This document shows, in pieces, positions 36,213 to 44,210 of a stretch of DNA of 64,000 bases. The notes under the pieces were generated by a model. It was given only the letters and a program-made list of their open reading frames with translations, did no database searches and had not been told where the DNA came from. This stretch comes from Pedobacter panaciterrae (lineage in GTDB: Bacteria > Bacteroidota > Bacteroidia > Sphingobacteriales > Sphingobacteriaceae). The DNA lies in contig NZ_JABMKW010000008.1 in assembly GCF_013204795.1 (NCBI RefSeq), forward strand, positions 930,001 to 994,000, read 5' to 3'. The first letter of the stretch is position 1. Each line of letters begins with the position of its first letter. Made by a program: the position numbers and the translations under genes.

Positions 36213-37124
36213 ATGCTAATTGAACCAAACATACGGTTAAGCCGTATTCTTAGAAATACATGGCAGGTAGATATCATTATGATTATATCCTGCACAGCAG
36301 CCTATCTCGTGAGGACAGTTTTAATCAGGCATCATTTTGAAATTCCTTCCATTATCCCTGCTGTTTTAGGTACAGCCATTGCTTTTTTTGTAGGTTTTAA
36401 CAACAATCAGGCATATGACCGCTGGTGGGAGGCCCGGAAAATATGGGGTTCTCTGGTGAATGATTCCAGATCATGGGCAAGAAGTATCATTAGCTATATT
36501 TCCCAAAATGAAACTGATGATCAACAATATGCTGCGCTAAAGAAACGAATGGTATATAAGCAAATAGCGTTTTTATATGCACTCAAAGCAAAACTTAGAG
36601 ATGCCGTTGATGAAACCTATAGCCAGTATCTTGAACCGCATGATATGGAGGAAGTTAAGTTACATAGTAATGTTGCTAATGCAATTTTGATGCAGCAATC
36701 CAGAGCCCTGCAGCTTCTCGAAAAAGGAGGAATGATTGATGGTTTCCGTTTTATTGAAATGAATCAGTTGCTTGTAAAATTTTCTGACGAGATGGGTATG
36801 AGTGAACGCATTAAAAATACCATATACCCAACCGCTTATATTTATTTTACCAAAGCATTTATATGGCTTTTTGTGGTGTCGCTTACCCTGGTCATCAGCC
36901 CTTTTGCCGGGGTGTGGTCTATATTTTTAGGGTGGTTAGTAGGCTTTGTTTATGTGTCTACTCAGATCAATGGGATGAGCTTGATGAATCCTTTCGATAA
37001 TAATTCTGCAGCTGTTCCATTAAATCAAATTACACGTACTATAGAGATCAATCTACTGGAAATGCTGGGTGAAACAAATATACCTGAACCTGTAAAGCCG
37101 ATTAATAATGAGTATGTACTTTAA
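36213..37124 (+). CDS. bestrophin-like anion channel family protein
   Basis: 303-residue inner-membrane protein of the bestrophin (UPF0187) family. Early hydrophobic segments (about 20-38 and 45-62), the family motif FNNNQAYDRWWEARKIWGSLVNDSRSWAR, a long polar helical middle, and two further membrane helices near residues 215-250 (FIWLFVVSLTLVISPF, WSIFLGWLVGFVYV) with a conserved-type NPF motif. Bacterial bestrophins form pentameric channels for ions. Its 3' end overlaps the 3' end of the next minus-strand gene by 23 bp. Confidence 0.93.
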   Translation: MLIEPNIRLSRILRNTWQVDIIMIISCTAAYLVRTVLIRHHFEIPSIIPAVLGTAIAFFVGFNNNQAYDRWWEARKIWGSLVNDSRSWARSIISYISQNETDDQQYAALKKRMVYKQIAFLYALKAKLRDAVDETYSQYLEPHDMEEVKLHSNVANAILMQQSRALQLLEKGGMIDGFRFIEMNQLLVKFSDEMGMSERIKNTIYPTAYIYFTKAFIWLFVVSLTLVISPFAGVWSIFLGWLVGFVYVSTQINGMSLMNPFDNNSAAVPLNQITRTIEINLLEMLGETNIPEPVKPINNEYVL

Positions 37125-37608
37125 GATGGTGAATAAAACTTTCTATAGCCGACAGAACTTCTGTTTCAAATGTTTCTTGTCTTCTTCTGCTTTTCTTGTT
37201 ACTGCCAAATGATTGGCTTATGGCGTAGCTGTTGCCATATTTATTCTGTTTTTTTGATAGCGCATAATGCAATAAGCAATCTTCTTCTATGCGTAGTATG
37301 AAAGCCTCATCAAAAGTTATGATCTGGCGCGTATACAAGCCAGGGATTTTGCAGTAGATGTTTCTGGTAGTCTGATCAAATATGTAGGTCAGGTTAAAGT
37401 GAAACAGAAAATCGTACAATGCAGTAAATCCACATAACAAGCCTATAGCAAATATCCCCCATTTGGTTTCATAATTCAAATTAAGTGTGGGTATCATAAT
37501 AAATGTTATCAAAGCAACAACGGTAAAAAGGATAACTTTCCATTTATAATCTCGTTTGGGTTGAAAACTTAATCGATCACCTTTTATTTTTAGGTTATAA
37601 TTTGCCAT
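37102..37608 (-). CDS. small membrane protein, last gene of a five-gene operon
   Basis: 168 residues, family not recognised. Two membrane helices (about residues 23-42 and 48-68), then a cytosolic part that reads like a small PH-like beta domain: TYIFDQTTRNIYCKIPGLYTRQIITFDEA, and a basic end (SNKKSRRRQ). The same layout and a similar strand pattern occur in the 154-residue protein at 39485, so the two may be distant paralogues. It starts 4 bp after the lipoprotein gene of the operon. Confidence 0.75.
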   Translation of the reverse strand: MANYNLKIKGDRLSFQPKRDYKWKVILFTVVALITFIMIPTLNLNYETKWGIFAIGLLCGFTALYDFLFHFNLTYIFDQTTRNIYCKIPGLYTRQIITFDEAFILRIEEDCLLHYALSKKQNKYGNSYAISQSFGSNKKSRRRQETFETEVLSAIESFIHHLKVHTHY

Positions 37609-37612
37609 ATGT

Positions 37613-38473
37613 TTAATCTTGTTTAAAGTTTTTTAATGTTCCGTTAGGTTCGAAATCAATCGAATAGCGTTCCCGGGTTCCATTTATTGTTCCGGGGAAC
37701 CAGCGTATGCGGCCATCCCAGAAAGACAGGTATACATGTGTTGTTGGTTTTGCACCTTCTACCTGTAATACCTTTTGATTATACGCTTGCAATACTGTTA
37801 GGGCAGAGGAAAAGTTGATTTGGTTTAATGGGACCAACCGACGTTCTATATTGCCGGAAGTTGTTTGTATAGGCTTTGGGGCCGACCATTTGCCATTTTC
37901 GTATTCATAAGCATCTACATATTTTGGATTTTCGGGATGTTGCAACATTAACCTGATTCGTCCATCGCCATTAAAGTGAACAGACTGATATATCTGTATT
38001 TCTTTGCCGGCATACTGAGGCAATTGTATAAGCTCCCTTTCTGCTCTTTCCAATTCTGCTTTAGTAAAAAAAGCTTTTTCGCGTTTTGTTTTGGGTTGGG
38101 GTGTAGGTATAGTATTGACCTTTTGTGACATGTTAATGCTTTTCAAAAACTCATTTACTTTTTCCTGTATCTCTTTACTGTTGTTACCTGTTTTGTTTTT
38201 CTGCAATGTTTCCAAATCCTTAAAAAGTACTGCGGCTTTTTCTTGCATACCATTAGCTTTAAGGGTATCGCCGTTTATAATCACTTCAGATTTTTGTATT
38301 TGCTGCGTTGTGGTTGTAGTGAAACCTGTTGTCGACTGTTTCTGCGCCTGGCGCTTCAAGGCAGCATCACTGGGCTTAAAAGTTTCGTTCACACTTTTGT
38401 TGATCTGCTTACAGCCTGTTAGTAGTAAACAGCCAATGATCAATGAGCTAGCTATGATGTTTAAGGTCTTCAT
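37613..38473 (-). CDS. lipoprotein of unknown function
   Basis: 286 residues with lipobox LLTGC (Cys21). A long Ser/Thr/Gln/Lys-rich linker (about residues 30-130), partly coiled-coil-like (AAVLFKDLETLQKNKTGNNSKEIQEKVNEFLKS, in two pieces), leads to a C-terminal beta-rich domain (ERELIQLPQYAGKEIQIYQ, GRIRLMLQHPENPKYVDAYEY, VYLSFWDGRIRWFPGTING). The latter recalls proteins that read out a surface, but I cannot name a family. The start overlaps the stop of the preceding gene by 4 bp, so it is translationally coupled to the 332-residue membrane protein. Confidence 0.75.
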   Translation of the reverse strand: MKTLNIIASSLIIGCLLLTGCKQINKSVNETFKPSDAALKRQAQKQSTTGFTTTTTQQIQKSEVIINGDTLKANGMQEKAAVLFKDLETLQKNKTGNNSKEIQEKVNEFLKSINMSQKVNTIPTPQPKTKREKAFFTKAELERAERELIQLPQYAGKEIQIYQSVHFNGDGRIRLMLQHPENPKYVDAYEYENGKWSAPKPIQTTSGNIERRLVPLNQINFSSALTVLQAYNQKVLQVEGAKPTTHVYLSFWDGRIRWFPGTINGTRERYSIDFEPNGTLKNFKQD

Positions 38474-39468
38474 ATTATTATGCTTAACTCTTTTAAATCG
38501 CTGGCAAAGGCTACCCGTTTGGGATCTTCCTTGAGGTAAAAAATATCCACTTCTTTTTGACGTGTGCTATCCAGATCTAACAGGTCTACTATTTTTTTTA
38601 TACTAACACCATGACGTTGATTTTGATGGTCTGTAAATTCAAGCACAAACTCAACCACGGGTTGCTCGTTTATGTATGTTCCAGTTTGACTGGCCTTGAG
38701 TAATCTGGCTGTTGCCGGCAATCCTTTGTACTTTATTACAAAATCATTTTTAGGATTTTGATTGGCAAATTTTGACATCAATCTTCCAAGAAGATTAATA
38801 TTACCCAGGTTAAGTATTAAGGCACAAACCAGGAGCGGATGATAAAAAACCATAAAGCGCCATCCCATGCCTTCACTTTCTGTTTGATAAGCAAAGCAAT
38901 AATAACCGGCTATCAGAGCTGCAATAACAAGCAGGGTAATATGAAGCAAGAGAATTACATTCCCTTTAACACTTACCTGGAAGCTGGACAGAACCATATA
39001 AGGATAATCGTTTGGATTTTGATCGAGAACCAATTCTACATTCTTTCCCGCCTCAAACCTGCGTTCATAAGGGGTTTTGTCATTTACAGTTATCTTTTCT
39101 TCAATTTGGGTACCTACAAGGTTTTTAAATGATAAATTAAGCTCATAAGTACTGTAGTTGACCTTTGGGTTTGATTTGTCAATACTAGTAAGAATCCTGG
39201 CCTCCCGCTTTATGCCGGTATTTTTAAGGTGCTCTATTTTTCTTTTTATAGAAAGAGTCCGAAGTATCCATTTGTTGTAGTAGCCTGTCAAAAGAATAAT
39301 CCAAATAATGATAGATAAGACTACAAGGCCCAGAGCAAGCCAGGGATTTCTTGTTGCTAATTCTGGCGGATAACTATCACTCTTAATACCATAGTATAAG
39401 ATCATGGGAAAAGGTATCGCATAAAATAATGCGAACAGTTTCCAAAATATAAAGAAGCCTTTACCCAT
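38470..39468 (-). CDS. membrane protein with a duplicated DUF3592-like beta domain
   Basis: 332 residues. Two helices at about 5-27 and 41-63, a soluble domain (about 80-160), two more helices (about 170-190 and 200-220), and a second soluble domain (about 235-332). The two soluble parts share a pattern: a Gly-x-x-Ala-x-x-LL start, a central strand ending in a Phe-rich turn, and an end in which an Asp-x-Asn-Pro or Lys-Glu-Asp-Pro turn stands before short strands. This resembles DUF3592-like modules duplicated within one chain. Family call is tentative. Part of the five-gene operon. Confidence 0.7.
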   Translation of the reverse strand: MGKGFFIFWKLFALFYAIPFPMILYYGIKSDSYPPELATRNPWLALGLVVLSIIIWIILLTGYYNKWILRTLSIKRKIEHLKNTGIKREARILTSIDKSNPKVNYSTYELNLSFKNLVGTQIEEKITVNDKTPYERRFEAGKNVELVLDQNPNDYPYMVLSSFQVSVKGNVILLLHITLLVIAALIAGYYCFAYQTESEGMGWRFMVFYHPLLVCALILNLGNINLLGRLMSKFANQNPKNDFVIKYKGLPATARLLKASQTGTYINEQPVVEFVLEFTDHQNQRHGVSIKKIVDLLDLDSTRQKEVDIFYLKEDPKRVAFASDLKELSIII

Positions 39469-39484
39469 AATACTTTCAGTTTTG

Positions 39485-39949
39485 TTAATCAGGTAAACCC
39501 ATTATGATATACAGTTCATCATTTAATTTTTGTAATGGCTTTGCCGAGAAAAAACATTGGCGTAGAAAAATGTTTTTTGTTTTCCTGTTTTTTTGCATTA
39601 CCAAAATACCCGATACGCCTAGTGTGATAAAAAGACTTTTAAGCTTGGAGACTAGAAAATGATCAAAATCATCGAAACTGTAGGTGATGGGTGCACTAAA
39701 GAAGAATGCTTTATAGTGAATCTTACGATCTACCATATCAAAGCTTATTTCTGTAGTACTTCGCAATATGCTCAATACCCCAATTACAGCCAGAAACACA
39801 GCGAATACTGCAGCTCCTTTCGTACTCGCATATATGAGGTTAAGTACCATTATGGCAAAAATTATTGCAGCCATGGTATAAAAAAAGCCTTTTTGCACTT
39901 TTAGATGATAAGTGCTGCCTTCTTTTTCGAAATATTTAAATGTTTGCAT
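39485..39949 (-). CDS. small membrane protein with PH-like domain
   Basis: 154 residues, family not recognised. Two membrane helices (about 20-40 and 44-62) follow a short cytosolic start, and a soluble part begins with EISFDMVDRKIHYKAFFFSAPITYSFDDF, a beta hairpin pattern resembling that of the 168-residue protein at the other end of the operon. Gaps to the neighbours are 11 and 16 bp. Confidence 0.75.
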   Translation of the reverse strand: MQTFKYFEKEGSTYHLKVQKGFFYTMAAIIFAIMVLNLIYASTKGAAVFAVFLAVIGVLSILRSTTEISFDMVDRKIHYKAFFFSAPITYSFDDFDHFLVSKLKSLFITLGVSGILVMQKNRKTKNIFLRQCFFSAKPLQKLNDELYIIMGLPD

Positions 39950-39960
39950 AATTATTCCAA

Positions 39961-40284
39961 TTAACCAACGAAAGCAAATTTGTTTTCAAACATTTTACCA
40001 ATTATTGGCAAAGGCTTTTGAGCACCATTAGCCGCATTGATAATTCCAATAATCCATAATATCAAAAAAACAAAGCCAAATACACCTATAAAAGATAAGG
40101 CAGGTATAACCATAGCTACTATATTTAAAGCAAGGCTAAAAATAATGTTCACAAGTGCCAGACCTAATGCTTGTCGTAAATGATATTTAAGCATTGAATC
40201 TGCATTGTCTTTTCCCTTTAAATAGGCCACAAGCCAACCAATAATGGTGATGTAGGATACGATAGATAGTGTTTTGTTATTCAT
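39961..40284 (-). CDS. DUF4870-like small membrane protein
   Basis: 107 residues from the ATG at 40284; an upstream ATG at 40338 adds a polar 18-residue start unlike the family. Three hydrophobic segments (LSIVSYITIIGWLVAYL, LGLALVNIIFSLALNIVAMV, LSFIGVFGFVFLILWIIGIIN), with the connecting loop YHLRQALGL and the end NAANGAQKPLPIIGK that are typical of DUF4870 proteins. Function unknown. First gene of the five-gene minus-strand operon, divergent from the TPR/HTH regulator gene. Confidence 0.85.
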   Translation of the reverse strand: MNNKTLSIVSYITIIGWLVAYLKGKDNADSMLKYHLRQALGLALVNIIFSLALNIVAMVIPALSFIGVFGFVFLILWIIGIINAANGAQKPLPIIGKMFENKFAFVG

Positions 40285-40360
40285 TTTGATAGTATTTTGT
40301 TGTAAAATTATTTGATGTAAAGTTGCACTCTTACTCAAAGTTTTACCAAATTCAGGCTTA

Positions 40361-40410
40361 CTACAAAACGCCTACATTCAAGTTGCACAAGCGTCTACAA
40401 TATGTCTACA
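40361..40410. promoter_or_regulatory. phased CTACA repeats between divergent genes
   Basis: CTACA occurs at 40361, 40372, 40395 and 40406: two pairs, each with an 11-bp step (one helical turn). AGTTGCAC stands at 40321 and again at 40381. Such helically phased direct repeats suggest a binding site for a dimeric regulator, serving both the membrane-protein operon and the TPR/HTH gene. Confidence 0.45.
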
Positions 40411-40448
40411 TGAAAAAATAGATAGTTGATTTATATTAATTTTACTTT

Positions 40449-42242
40449 ATGAATTATTTAAGGCACCTATTGTTTTTTGTAGCTGCGGGTTTGTCATCTT
40501 ATACTGCAATAGCACAAACACCTGCTCAGCTTATTCATTCGGCTGAATCACTTCGTATCAATGAAAATTATAAAGCAGGGCTTGTTCAGGGGAGGCTTGC
40601 TGTTAATACTGCCTTAAAACTGAAGGATTTTACTACCGCAACCAGGGGCTATGTTGTTCTTGCCAATATTTACGCCAATATGCAGGAATTTCCATTGTTA
40701 AAAAAAATGAGCGATTCTGCCATGGTTACCGCAAAGCAGGCGCATGGTTCTTCAGCTATTGCCTATGGTTATTATGCCCAGGCTTTTTTATACAAGAGTA
40801 TCGATAATGCCGAACTTTCCATGAAATATGGCCAGATGGCACTTAAGGAACTAGCAAAAACTCCGGATCATTACATTCTGGCTAAAATATATTACTTGTT
40901 ATACGCTTTAAATACCCGCTGGAATAATATGCCCAATATAAATCGGTACGCTCGCTTAGCCACAGAAAATGCCTTGCTCACTCAAGATTACAATTTACTT
41001 GGTAATTGCTATACCGCTTTATCCATATCAGCGGATTATAATTATAATGCTTCCAAAAGTATCGGCCAGCGAGATAGCATCCTCTTTTTCTTAAAGAAGG
41101 TAGAGGAGATATACGAGCAGCATCCGAAAGAAATAGCAGCAAAGACTTATGGTATTGCCTGCATTAATATTGCAGATTATTACTTGAAAAATTTTGCAGA
41201 AACAGATAAAGATGCGAAAGCAAGTGCTATTCAATATGCTAATAAAGCTCAGGAAGTGATGAAAGATGCGCCGAATGGCGAAGAAATTATAGCCAGCGGT
41301 TTGGGTATTCTAAGTGAGTATGCCATGCGTGAAAAAAACTTTCCAATGGCTGAAAGTTATTTGATGCGGGCTTATAGCATGATGCAGGCGCAGGAAATTC
41401 CCTATTATTATACCCTGGTCAATGTGGTGAGCTCGCTTTCCAGATTGTATGAGCAAACTGGAAACGACTCCATGGCATTAAAATTCCAGAAGAAAGTAAC
41501 AGAATACAACGGTAAACTTTTTGATCAAAAACAGGCATTAAACGCGCAAAAGCTGGAAATTCAATACGAAGCCGAAAAAAAAAACAATGAAGTGATCCTG
41601 TTGCGGCAAAAGGAAAAGTATAATCAGGTACAACGGTATCTATATATAGGTATTTCGATTATTTCTTTATTGGGCCTTATTTTTATGTTCCGGGCTTATC
41701 ATTTCCGCCTGCGTTACTCTTTGCAACGTGAAAAGCAATTGCATTTAGAAAAACAAGAGGCCGAATTGCAAACAAAATTAGATAAAGAAGAACAGCTGCG
41801 GCTACGGGCAGAGCAGCAACTGCTGGAAACCCAACAGCAACAATTGCAAAAAGAAATGATGGCTAATGTGTTGCAACTGGAACACAAGAAACAAGTGTTT
41901 TCACAGATCAAAGAAAAGTTAAATGATAGCCAGGAGTTGAATATCAATAGAATATGGAATGAAGAGTTATTGCTGGACAATGATTTTAATGATGCAAAGA
42001 TGCATATTCAACAAGTACACCCCGACTTCTTCGGCCTTCTGAATGAAAAAGCGCAGCAAAAACTTACTCCGCTTGATCTAAAGCTTTGTGCTTACCTGCA
42101 TTTGCAAATGGACACAAAGAAAATAGCCAGCATCCTTCATATAGAGCCCAAAAGCGTACGCATGAGTCGTTACCGGATCAAGCAAAAACTGGGATTGGGT
42201 AAGGAAGATGATTTGAATATTTTTTTACAGAAACTAGGGTAA
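40449..42242 (+). CDS. TPR-containing transmembrane regulator with C-terminal HTH
   Basis: 597 residues: signal peptide (ending AIAQ at about residue 23), tetratricopeptide-like repeats over about residues 25-370 in the periplasm, one membrane helix (about 396-416, IGISIISLLGLIFMF), a long charged Glu/Gln-rich coiled coil (about 420-510) and a C-terminal HTH of the LuxR-like type (LTPLDLKLCAYLHLQMDTKKIASILHI, KSVRMSRYRIKQKLGL). This layout is common in Bacteroidota. It is thought to pass a periplasmic signal directly to a cytosolic DNA-binding domain, although direct evidence is scarce. Faces the membrane-protein operon. Confidence 0.9.
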   Translation: MNYLRHLLFFVAAGLSSYTAIAQTPAQLIHSAESLRINENYKAGLVQGRLAVNTALKLKDFTTATRGYVVLANIYANMQEFPLLKKMSDSAMVTAKQAHGSSAIAYGYYAQAFLYKSIDNAELSMKYGQMALKELAKTPDHYILAKIYYLLYALNTRWNNMPNINRYARLATENALLTQDYNLLGNCYTALSISADYNYNASKSIGQRDSILFFLKKVEEIYEQHPKEIAAKTYGIACINIADYYLKNFAETDKDAKASAIQYANKAQEVMKDAPNGEEIIASGLGILSEYAMREKNFPMAESYLMRAYSMMQAQEIPYYYTLVNVVSSLSRLYEQTGNDSMALKFQKKVTEYNGKLFDQKQALNAQKLEIQYEAEKKNNEVILLRQKEKYNQVQRYLYIGISIISLLGLIFMFRAYHFRLRYSLQREKQLHLEKQEAELQTKLDKEEQLRLRAEQQLLETQQQQLQKEMMANVLQLEHKKQVFSQIKEKLNDSQELNINRIWNEELLLDNDFNDAKMHIQQVHPDFFGLLNEKAQQKLTPLDLKLCAYLHLQMDTKKIASILHIEPKSVRMSRYRIKQKLGLGKEDDLNIFLQKLG

Positions 42243-42347
42243 TCCTTGTAATTTAAATTCACATTTTTCCCCCTTAATTAATTGTATTTTTTTAGTTACT
42301 TTTAGCGGCTGTGCCAGGTATCTAATGGCTGGGAACTGATTTTAACA

Positions 42348-42923
42348 ATGGGTAATTATTCAAAACATACTGATGAAGAACTAGCTTTGTTGTTGAAACA
42401 TGCTGGCCCGGATGTTTTTAAGGAGATTTATGATCGGTATTGGGATAGGTTACTTAACGCAGCTTATAAAAGGGTTAAGAACACCGAAACCTGCGAAGAA
42501 ATTGTACAGGATGTTTTTACAAAACTTTGGACGAATAGAACCTCACTCCTATTTACAACTGGCCTTGGTAACTACCTGTATACGGCAGTTAGGTATAATG
42601 TAATAGACCATTACAGAAAACACGCTATAAGGGAAAATTTTATTACTTCAGAACAGGTTCAGTTAAAACTCGACAACTCTACCGAAGAGTACATTTTTCT
42701 TAACGATTTGAAAAAACACATTGATATGATGATCGCTAAGTTGCCGGTCAAATGTCGTTCTGTTTATCAGTTAAGTAGAATTGAGTTTAAAACAAATAAA
42801 GAGATCGCATCGGAACTTAACATTTCAGAAAAAACGGTAGAAGGCCATCTTACAAAAGCGTTGCAAAGCTTACGGGTAACAATAACTGAACTTATGCCCA
42901 TCTTACTATTTTTTATAAAATAA
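42348..42923 (+). CDS. ECF sigma-70 factor, PUL type
   Basis: 191-residue extracytoplasmic-function sigma factor. Region 2: FKEIYDRYWDRLLNAAYKRVKN and CEEIVQDVFTKLWTNR. Region 4 HTH: LPVKCRSVYQLSRIEFKTNKEIASELNISEKTVEGHLTKAL. Followed 76 bp downstream by a FecR-like anti-sigma gene and then by an STN-domain SusC, the classic trans-envelope signalling set of Bacteroidota: ligand binding by SusC frees the sigma factor from FecR and turns on its own locus. Confidence 0.96.
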   Translation: MGNYSKHTDEELALLLKHAGPDVFKEIYDRYWDRLLNAAYKRVKNTETCEEIVQDVFTKLWTNRTSLLFTTGLGNYLYTAVRYNVIDHYRKHAIRENFITSEQVQLKLDNSTEEYIFLNDLKKHIDMMIAKLPVKCRSVYQLSRIEFKTNKEIASELNISEKTVEGHLTKALQSLRVTITELMPILLFFIK

Positions 42924-42999
42924 ATTTAGATTTACAGCAAGGGTTCTGCAGTTGTTAAACGACATGTTAAATAAATAACCACATAGAGTTTAACGTAGT

Positions 43000-44007
43000 A
43001 TGAACAATTTACAACTTTCCAAATTATTGGAAAATTATATCAATGGCAATTGTACGCCTGAAGAGGTTTCAATGTTAAATCATTGGTATGATCAATATCA
43101 GGATAGTCCTAATTTTGTTCAGGATTTATCAGAAGAAAATCAGAACCTTTTAAAGAACAAGATTTTTTTAAGCATCGTTGCATCTACAGATCAAACAGAT
43201 AATCCTGATTTACCAGAAATACCAAGGCCTAAAATTGGCATATGGTGGCTTAAATATGCAGCAGCAATACTGCTGATAGTTTCTGTTACTTTCTTTTTTT
43301 TGAATAAATCGCTACCGTGGAACAAAAAAGAACAATTGTCCAGTCAGCAAATTCACCTGGTAAATAAAACTGGTTTTATCATTAAAAAAATACTGCCAGA
43401 TCAAAGTGTTGTTTATTTAAATCCTCAGGCAAGTCTTACTTATCCTGTTGAATTTAAAAAGGCATCCAGAGAGGTGATTATGGAAGGAGAATGTTTCTTT
43501 GAGATCACTAAAAATCCAAATCAACCTTTTATAATCAATAGTAATCATATCATTACCAAGGTATGGGGTACCAGCTTTAGGATTTCTGATTCTAAAGATG
43601 GAAGCTCTGCCAATGTAATTGTTGTAACCGGTAAGGTATCTGTAAGTAAAAAGGGCGCCAACCGTAAATCAGATGATGAGGTGTTTTTACTGCCGAAGGA
43701 AAGCATCGTTTTTAAAGGAAATAAAAATCTTCTTTATAAAGAAAAGCACGCAGATATGTCTTCTGTTGCGATCTGGAACCATGTTGATTTGTCTTTTAGT
43801 GATAAAAACCTTTCAGAAATAGTGAAGGTTCTGAGCTCGGAATTTAATACTGTTATAAAAGTTCAGGATGAAGAGCTCAATAAAGTAGTGATGAATGCCG
43901 ATTTAACGGACTTAAATCTCCCTGATGTGTTAGAAGTGCTTAAGGCTTCGCTAAATCTGGAATACCATATTGACAATGATATTATCGTAGTGACCAAAAA
44001 GAATTAA
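43000..44007 (+). CDS. FecR-family anti-sigma factor
   Basis: 335-residue inner-membrane regulator. Cytosolic N-terminus (about residues 1-84) that binds the sigma factor, one membrane helix (about 85-102, KYAAAILLIVSVTFFFL), then the periplasmic FecR domain: KKILPDQSVVYLNPQASLTYP, EVIMEGECFFEITKNPNQPFII, KVWGTSFRIS, and a C-terminal DUF4974-like part (VDLSFSDKNLSEIVKVLSSEF, in line with a STN-interacting fold). Partner of the ECF sigma factor upstream and the STN-SusC downstream. Confidence 0.95.
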   Translation: MNNLQLSKLLENYINGNCTPEEVSMLNHWYDQYQDSPNFVQDLSEENQNLLKNKIFLSIVASTDQTDNPDLPEIPRPKIGIWWLKYAAAILLIVSVTFFFLNKSLPWNKKEQLSSQQIHLVNKTGFIIKKILPDQSVVYLNPQASLTYPVEFKKASREVIMEGECFFEITKNPNQPFIINSNHIITKVWGTSFRISDSKDGSSANVIVVTGKVSVSKKGANRKSDDEVFLLPKESIVFKGNKNLLYKEKHADMSSVAIWNHVDLSFSDKNLSEIVKVLSSEFNTVIKVQDEELNKVVMNADLTDLNLPDVLEVLKASLNLEYHIDNDIIVVTKKN

Positions 44008-44090
44008 CCAAAATTAACCAATAAGTAAACCTTCAAACGAACCAGTATGAAAAAGACTCTACAAACATGATCCAATAAGCTTCTTAAGTA

Positions 44091-44135
44091 AGTACAAGAG
44101 TGCTCGAACACTCCTGTACTAGGCTTTTAAAAGCC
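44091..44135 (+). promoter_or_regulatory. structured leader upstream of the STN-SusC gene
   Basis: AGTACA and GAGTG pair with CACTC and TGTACT around CTCGAA (44091-44120), a strong 11-bp hairpin with two bulged bases, and the palindrome GGCTTTTAAAAGCC follows at 44122-44135. Both lie in the 203-bp space between FecR and SusC. They could end leaky readthrough from the sigma operon or regulate SusC expression. Confidence 0.45.
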
Positions 44136-44210
44136 CCCTTTGTGACATCAATTAAATTGGTGAGGGGACCTCAATTAATTATATTTTTTCAAATACAACT
44201 TACTAAAATT

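Noticed and set aside
44048..44071. Seven-codon frame (MKKTLQT) between FecR and SusC
   Set aside because: Too short, and no repeated codon or fitting structure directly behind it; could not be told from chance.
44100..44210. Longer N-terminus for the STN-SusC starting at a GTG
   Set aside because: It begins inside a strong hairpin and yields residues that do not form a signal peptide; the ATG at 44211 does.
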